Assembly (NCBI RefSeq): GCF_031877795.1
Contig: NC_133948.1
Location: 15,020,948 to 15,084,947, forward strand
DNA length: 64,000 nucleotides
Direction: 5' to 3'
From: Strix aluco
Taxonomy: Eukaryota; Chordata; Aves; Strigiformes; Strigidae
In this document: positions 57,901 through 64,000 of the stretch, one piece after another
Numbering within the stretch: position 1 is the first letter of the stretch
How the letters are laid out: each line of letters starts with the position of its first letter
The notes under the pieces: generated by a model
The model's database searches: none
What the model saw: the letters and a program-made list of their open reading frames with translations, nothing else
What the model was told of the DNA's origin: nothing
Program-made: the position numbers and the translations under genes

Positions 57901-60900
57901 CTGGGGCTCAGCAGCTTTCCCATAACCAGCAGGACTACCAGCCCTTTCTCCAAGAGCACAGGTCCCCCAGACATCACCATCCCCCCAAAAGCAGGGCTCT
58001 AGCAGAATGCAGACACACAGGAACATGTCCTCAGTACCAGGGGTCACACCAGCAGGCTGTGAACATCTCTCAGGAAGGAGGAGCTGGGGACAGAGGGGAT
58101 CAGCTGCCAGGGTTTTCAGTCAGCAGCGCAGACATCAGGCACTGTGCCATTTCCATACTCATCCGCCTCTCTACCCAGCCCTCTGCCTGCACAGAGCATC
58201 AGGCAGCCTGCCTATAGCAACACCACCCCAACTCACCCTGTGAGTCCTCAGGCGGCTTGTACAGGGCTTTGGCTTCCTCTACGCTCCCTTCAATGGCCAC
58301 CACAAGCTTCTTATCTGCAGAGGAGACATGAAAACTAAGCTATGAACCTCACATCTGTATGGGAAAGGCAGTTAGAAGCAGCCCTGCCCCAGAAAGCTCC
58401 CACTTCATGGCTACACGAGGCAGAGCCCTGTGGCAGAGGAAGCTCAAATGAAGGGTCAGTGGGAAGAGGCAGTTGTCCAGAGGGCTCCATGAGGCCACTG
58501 CAGGGCTCATCTCCTGGGTAGGATGGGGTCAGAGGAGAGAAAATGCTGGGTTTTGAGGGACTGTCCCTGGAAACTGTAAAGGCCAGATCTTTATCAAGAG
58601 CCAAGAGGGGCTGGGGTCTGGCTGGCACAAGCTGGAGGCGACGAGCTGGGTCATCAGGGCTGCAGGTACTCATTAGCAAGAACCTGGTGTGGCCAAGTGC
58701 CACAGCGTGGTCCTTCCACGCTCCGCCACCGCTTGCCCCACTCCCGGAGTGGCCCAAGAGCTTGTGGGGTTGCAGCTCTCACACTGCATTACAGCCCTCT
58801 GCACAGGGGATGCAGACAGCCCAGGGGGATCCTGAGCCCTGCTGGGAAATCCCTCCCCACTCAGGGAGGCTTCAGAAAGCCCCTTGAAATGCAAAACTGC
58901 CTAAGGGGATGCAGGTGAGCTGCGGGGAAGGGCCTCTGGGAGGGCAGGTAGAGGTACTGCCTGCTCTGGAGTCAACACCACCCACGGGTGGCATAAGGTA
59001 GCACCCACCCCACGAGGTGACAGCTCTGGGGTGGCCACGTCAGCACCGAGCCAGCTCGCAGGCTGCAGGGACATCCCTGCTGACCTTGAGAAGGGGGGGG
59101 CAGAGGTGGGAAGTGAGCTTCCCAAGCAGTTCTTCCAGCAAGGGAGCTGAGCAAACAAGGTTTCAAATGCTGCTGCCTCACTGTGCTGGCCCTTGAGGCC
59201 ACCCCGCTGCTCTGGGGTCAGCAGAATCTGGCAGCAGAGCAGATGGAAGGAAAAGGACCTCCCAAAGCGTCCCCGAAGCAGTGCTTTGAGCGCTATCTGG
59301 CCCGTGGGGGGAGTGTTGCCCCCTGGTCCTGGCTGGGGACAGCCCCTCGTGGTGTTGCTGAGGACTTTTACCCGCTCTGGGTGCTCACCGCAGGCCTGGC
59401 CGTAGGCACTGGCTTGAACGAAGAGAACGTAGAGAGGTGGTGGGAGGTGTCGGGCTGTCTCGTACTGTTTGTGTGCCTGGTCGAAAGGCATGAAGAGATA
59501 CTCCTGGACAGGCAGGGAGGCCTGGGGGAACAAAAGGGCTAACCTTCGTCACTAGGAACAGAATAGTTCACCCTCCTCACCCCCTTCTTCACCCCCAGCT
59601 GGTAAGTGGGAGACTGGAAACCAGCACAGCAGCTGCCGTGCAGGGTTAAACACAGCCACGGGCATGGTGAGCCCCAGGGAAGGGCTGGCAGCTCTCCTCT
59701 GCTGGAAAACTTTTGGAACTGAAAATAACCCAGTTCCTTCTCATTTTTCCCTCCCAAGGCAATCACAAGGGGCTGGAACTGCATGTCACTCTAGGGAAAG
59801 GCCCATTTAATGACTCCTCCATCCGCAGTTCTGCAGGAATTGCCGCATAAACAAGGAGACTCCGGAGGAGTCTCAGCACGAGGCAGATCTACCCCTCGTC
59901 CAGCCTGACTGGGAGCAGAATCAGTCCAGGCGTGGCACCTCTCTAATACAGCCACACAGCCCTCGGGCCTTCTCCCCTTCCTCCAGAGCTCCAGTACCTG
60001 CATGATGCTGTTGAGCCGAGGCTGGAGGCTGCTCAGATACTCCTTCTTCACCTCAATCTCCTTCAGGATCTTCTCCTTGCTGGTCAGGCACTCCTTGTAC
60101 TTCTCTGCCAGCCTAGGGTTAGGAATTCGGTTACTGCCACATATCACAGCTTCAAAGCCTGCTGGGGTCTGCCTGGGTCATGGGCCCCAGCTCTTCTGAC
60201 CTGACAAAAGTCACTGCAGAAACCAGGAGAGCTCAGACATGGTGACAAACACAGAGCTCTTCATACCAAGGGCAAGAGGAGGCAGAAAGGAACCAGTAAG
60301 AGCTGGAAAACAAACAGGGAGAGAAAGGGGAAGCTCAGCCTCGTGCTGTGCTCCGAGAAGGGAGAGCAAGTGGATCTTCCCTCAGTGGCACTTCTGCGCC
60401 AGCCTCTGCTGCCAGCAGCCACGCTGACGGAGCTCTGCCGACCCTGCCAAGCTCCTGAAGAGGTTTTTCCACTTCATATCACCAGTGTCACTTCACATCA
60501 CATCAACTAGTTAAACTCATGAGAGTTGAGGTTTAATAAACCAGCAAGTGCTCGTCTGTGAGTGGGTAGAAAGCCCAGGAAAATGCAAGTTCAGCGTGAC
60601 CCTCCAAGCCCTGGATACGTGAAATCTCTTCATTGCTGTTGATTTCAACCTCTTGCCCAGCAGAAAGCAGGAGGAGGGAAAGCTGGGCACGGAGGTGTGC
60701 TGCCCAGGACAAGCCACCGCTGTGACCCGCGGGGGCTCACGCACTCTCCTCTCAGGACCCTGCTCCCCACTGGACGAGAGCACCTGCAGTGCGGGGAAAC
60801 CCCACTCTGAGCAGGAACAACAGACGTGACACTGCAGGACTGAAACGCTTCTGTTTCCAAGCAAAACTCTATTTGTGTTGGGTCAACGCACAACCCAGCA

Positions 60901-63655
60901 GGCTCCTCACAATGCAGTTTGGAAGTCCAGCTTTCGGACAACTCTACTGAGCTCCCTGAGGTAGTGAGAGCAGCCAAGGTCCCTGTAACACCATTCAAGA
61001 AGCACCTGTTGGAACAGAGTTCGAGACAAACCAATAGTCCACAACGTGACAGTTATGGATGGACACTAACAACCCCAACAGCATCAGAAAGTGCCCAAAC
61101 CACTACCGGCATCTGCTCTTGAGGCAGCTGAAGAGGCTATTTCCCACCACAATGGTGGTGGCAAGTAAACAGTGGTGTTCCCTAGACACCGTGGGGTGAG
61201 GATTGGGAATCGCAAGGCTTCTCAGCAATTCAACCTGCAACCGCGGGGCAGGCTCAGTTCAGCTCGTCTTTGCCCTCTCCACAGTTTGTAATGAACAGTC
61301 ATTTTTAAGGAGAATCCTCAAGAGATCTCCAGGCTGAATGCTCCTCTGCAAGCTTGTGCTGCAGGCAGAGCCATCCAGAGGACCTCAGCTGCGGCGTGAA
61401 CGGGTGCCTTCCACCAGGCAGAAGCAGCTGGGTTTGACACGGAGGGTCTGGGAGAGACAAAGCATGTGGCGTTTAGAGCCACGCAGCACCCACCCGCAGC
61501 ACCCCTTGCTAGTCTGCTCTGCTGAGCTGCCCTGCTCGGGCAGGGCCTACCAGCAGGTTCCGGCTGATCTTTCCGGAAGGTTGGTCTCAGTTGCTGCCTG
61601 GCTGAAAAAGCTGCTGGCTGTCATCAAAACAGAGGAACATTGTGTCATGTTTGCTCTTCACACGGGGCAAGAGTCGAGGAAGCAGCTGAGCCACCTGGCC
61701 TGCCTGCACCAGCCGAGGGACCTGGAGGGTTAGTGCCTGCATTGAGGAGGTGGCTGCCACCACCAGGACACCAGCGCCTGCTGCAGCTCAGCTGAGCTCA
61801 GCGCCGTGCAGGCAGCTCCCCACCGTGGCAAGCGTTAGGAGCACAGGCAGGCGGGACCAGCAGCTGCAGCACTAGGTTGGCTTAATTTTTGTTCCTTGCA
61901 CCACAGGAAGGCAAACAAACCAGGGATCGCTTCGCCCTGTGTGGCACATCTTGCAGAACCAGGTTCTGGATGGAAACGCTATCTGGATGGATGCAGCGGG
62001 CGGCCCCATTTGCTGCTGCAAGGACCAACACGCAGACGCCGGGGAAACATCAAGCTATAAAATTCATTTTCTTCTACTGATACCCAAGAGCCAGTGCTGA
62101 TGTTCGCTGCCTTGGTGAGAGAACATGTGGGCTTATCAGGAGAGCCAAGATGCCTTTGCTGTCACCACCCGGAGCACAAGGTGCGGGTCCAGCCGGGCAG
62201 CCTCTCTTGCACAGCGGCTGCGGCAGACTCAGGGCTTCTGTCGCACCAGTTTGGAGGTTGCTCTGCTCCCCACGATCCCCTGGGGCTCTCTTCCATCAGG
62301 CAGGTGAAAGAAAACTCCCTGATCTATGAAACAAGGATCCTCCCAAGCCCAGCTCTACACACAGAGTGATCCTCCACGCCGAGGGCTGTTACACAAGAAA
62401 TCTGTTGCTTGTTCTACGCTGATTATTTCAAGAGGGTGTTAAACCTTTATCACCGACATTTGCTTTGCCCAGAAGCTGTGCAGCTCACTCCGGGGGTCTG
62501 CCACGAGCCCTGCAGCTCAGCACACATCACATGCTCAGCACCAGACAGGCTGACACCAACCCACCTCTTGCGCTGCTCCAGCTCCCAGTCCAGGCGGGCC
62601 AGGGTCTGCTGGTGGGGCTCTGACAGGGTGATGGCAGGCCGGCTGATTTCAGGGGGGGCCTCTTTGTAAAACTCCTCCAGGCTCACCAGTTCGATCTCCT
62701 CATGTTTTGATCTGCAAGGACAGACGGATCAGCCCAGGGAAGGGTGGGAAACGCTGCAGCAGGGCCAAACTCAACTGTGTCTCGCAGGAGAGTGGTCAAT
62801 GCCAATCACAGAATCACAGAATCACTCAGGTTGGAAAAGCCCCTCGGGATCATCGAGTCCAACCCTCAGCCCGACTCTACAAAGTTCTCCCCTACCCCAC
62901 ATCCCCCAACAGCTCATCTAAACGACCCTTAAACACACCCAGGGATGGGGACTCCACCCCCTCCCTGGGCAGCCTATTCCACTCTCTGACCACTCTTTCT
63001 CTGAAACATTTTTTCTTGATGTCCAGTCTGAACCTCCCCTGTTGCAGTTTAAAGCCATTCCCCGTGAGGAGAGACCAGCACCAACCTCTCTACACTCTGC
63101 TACACGAGGTACCACACTATCAGTGAGCTGAACCGCAGCGAGGAGAGAAGGGGCTGAACAGGGTCCCTCCTTTCACAGAGACACCTTCCCCACACAGCCC
63201 ACCAAAGCACCGTTAGAGGCACGAGTCTAAACACAGCCCTCCTGGCAGCAGCTCAGAGTGCTGCCCACGCAATGGGCATGACGAAAGGCTCAGCTTTTGG
63301 AAGAAAACTCCTGATATACAGAGGCCAGAGAGTCCTTGAAGAGTCCAGCATGGCTACATCTTTAACATTTACCTATTTCCTCCTCCACTGTTCCTCTACC
63401 ACAATAGAGGCCGCCTTCTCTCTTCCCTACACAAGCCTCTTCCCCCGTGACCCAGCACAAGAACTCTGGGACACTCCATCTCTCCTGTGTGGTGGCACCT
63501 GGCCTCCACCCCATCTCAGGCACACCATCGCTCCCTCTCCTCCCCGGCCAAACTCACTTGAACTCCAGGCATTTGGTGATCTCTTTCTGCAGGTGCATCA
63601 CCTCATAGAGCAAGTTCTGGAGCTGCAGGTGATACGCGTCGACCTTCTGCTTTGC
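51986..63655 (-). CDS. THOC5: THOC5, THO complex subunit 5 (3' part, sixteen exons)
   Basis: Subunit of the nuclear THO/TREX complex that couples transcription to mRNA export. Exons in transcript order: 63655-63558, 62711-62565, 60112-59998, 59521-59389, 58314-58237, 57867-57827, 56780-56681, 56189-56081, 54639-54538, 54319-54223, 53870-53756, 53242-53139, 53052-52965, 52822-52707, 52494-52304, 52049-51986. They join in frame to 565 residues plus TGA, equal to human residues 119-683. The first exons encode the coiled-coil part ([41 protein letters not shown]). A short acidic exon ([14 protein letters not shown]) and a KRRRPTLG basic stretch follow. The rest is the conserved C-terminal region ending YPQGFFSHR. 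One intron uses a GC donor (54222-54221). The introns contain two CR1 elements and otherwise nothing recognised. The upstream exons lie beyond the window. Confidence 0.96.
54221..54222 (-). other. THOC5: Non-canonical GC splice donor in THOC5
   Basis: On the minus strand the exon ends CCTCAG and the intron begins GCATGT. Joining there to the acceptor at 53872-53871 gives [15 protein letters not shown], aligning without gap to human FPKEQPQ-QTVIADHS. The only nearby GT, four bases downstream, would shift the frame. CAG|GC is the usual context of GC-AG introns handled by the major spliceosome. Confidence 0.82.
57451..57690 (-). repeat. CR1 LINE fragment, second subfamily, THOC5 intron
   Basis: Begins ACAGAATCACAGAATCATC then GGTTGGAAAAGACATTGACGATC, a CR1 3' end in reverse complement, but clearly diverged from the other three copies. 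Ends near 57690, about 140 bases upstream of the 41-nt THOC5 exon boundary in plus coordinates. Confidence 0.88.
62807..63105 (-). repeat. CR1 LINE fragment, THOC5 intron
   Basis: Nearly identical to the copy at 4931, with the same octamer pair and body. Near its right end it carries a small internal deletion compared with the longer copy at 27272, before the block GTGAGGAGAGACCAGCACC. It lies about 95 bases upstream (transcript sense) of the THOC5 exon starting at 62711. Confidence 0.92.
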
Positions 63656-64000
63656 CTGAAACACCGACACAGCTGGGGATGAAGCTCTGTGGCCTTCCTC
63701 CCAGCAAACACACCCCCGTAAGAGTCACCAACACACACCCCCCTCGCTGTTCCAGCTAGCGATGGCAGGTTTTAGGGTATGCAACAACTTTTGGGGGGTA
63801 AAAAGACATTTTCAAAGGCTGGGAAAGCAAACGCTCATTGTATCAAACTGATTGTGCTCTGGAGGCAGCATGTTTTGGGGACAAGGCACAGAACAGGGCA
63901 GACCTGTGGGGCACACAGAGTCTCCTCCTGTCCCTGTGCCTCAGTGGTACAAAGAAAACGAGCGTTGTTCACAAACTGTGAAAAGCTTCTCTGAGATGTC
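63656..64000 (-). other. THOC5: THOC5 intron at window end
   Basis: Sequence upstream (transcript sense) of the first visible THOC5 exon, with a TTCAG acceptor at 63657-63656. The preceding exon, expected to end in a segment like KKGRDQTHE, is not in the window. Confidence 0.75.

Overview
This is vertebrate, almost certainly avian, nuclear DNA. Multi-exon genes with GT-AG introns encode proteins that align closely, exon by exon, with human EWSR1, GAS2L1, AP1B1, NEFH and THOC5. The interspersed repeats are 5'-truncated CR1 retroposons with the typical 3' octamer repeats, which points to a bird (or at least a sauropsid). Very high GC, C/G homopolymers and minisatellites in introns suggest a microchromosome. 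The gene order matches human 22q12.2 as I remember it, which corresponds to chicken chromosome 15 (inference).

Layout: (1) 1-5858, 3' half of EWSR1 (+): nine exons equivalent to human exons 9-17 (RRM, RanBP2-type zinc finger, RGG3, PY-NLS), with a CR1 wedged against one splice acceptor. (2) 5860-7950, G/C-run-rich spacer, CpG-rich promoter and first intron of GAS2L1 (+). (3) 7961-14496, GAS2L1 coding exons (815 aa), with minisatellites in two introns. (4) 14497-16358, GAS2L1 3' UTR and the gap where mammals carry RASL10A, which I cannot find here. (5) 16359 to about 43720, AP1B1 (-): 21 coding exons (950 aa), a 7.2-kb first intron, and an intronic box C/D snoRNA that I identify as SNORD125. 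(6) About 43720-44987, divergent AP1B1/NEFH promoter region with a cluster of inverted CCAAT boxes and an NEFH TATA box. (7) 44988-50832, NEFH (+): four exons, 1017 aa, with exactly 19 tandem 19-residue KSP/KTP units. (8) 51845-63655, THOC5 (-): sixteen exons encoding the last 565 residues; its 5' exons lie beyond the window.

The genes are not an operon; each is an independent housekeeping or tissue-specific transcription unit. GAS2L1/AP1B1 and NEFH/THOC5 are convergent pairs, and AP1B1/NEFH is a divergent pair. All exon boundaries were read by eye from splice signals, reading-frame continuity and recalled human protein sequence. The joined lengths divide cleanly by three for GAS2L1, AP1B1 and NEFH, and are in frame for both partial genes.
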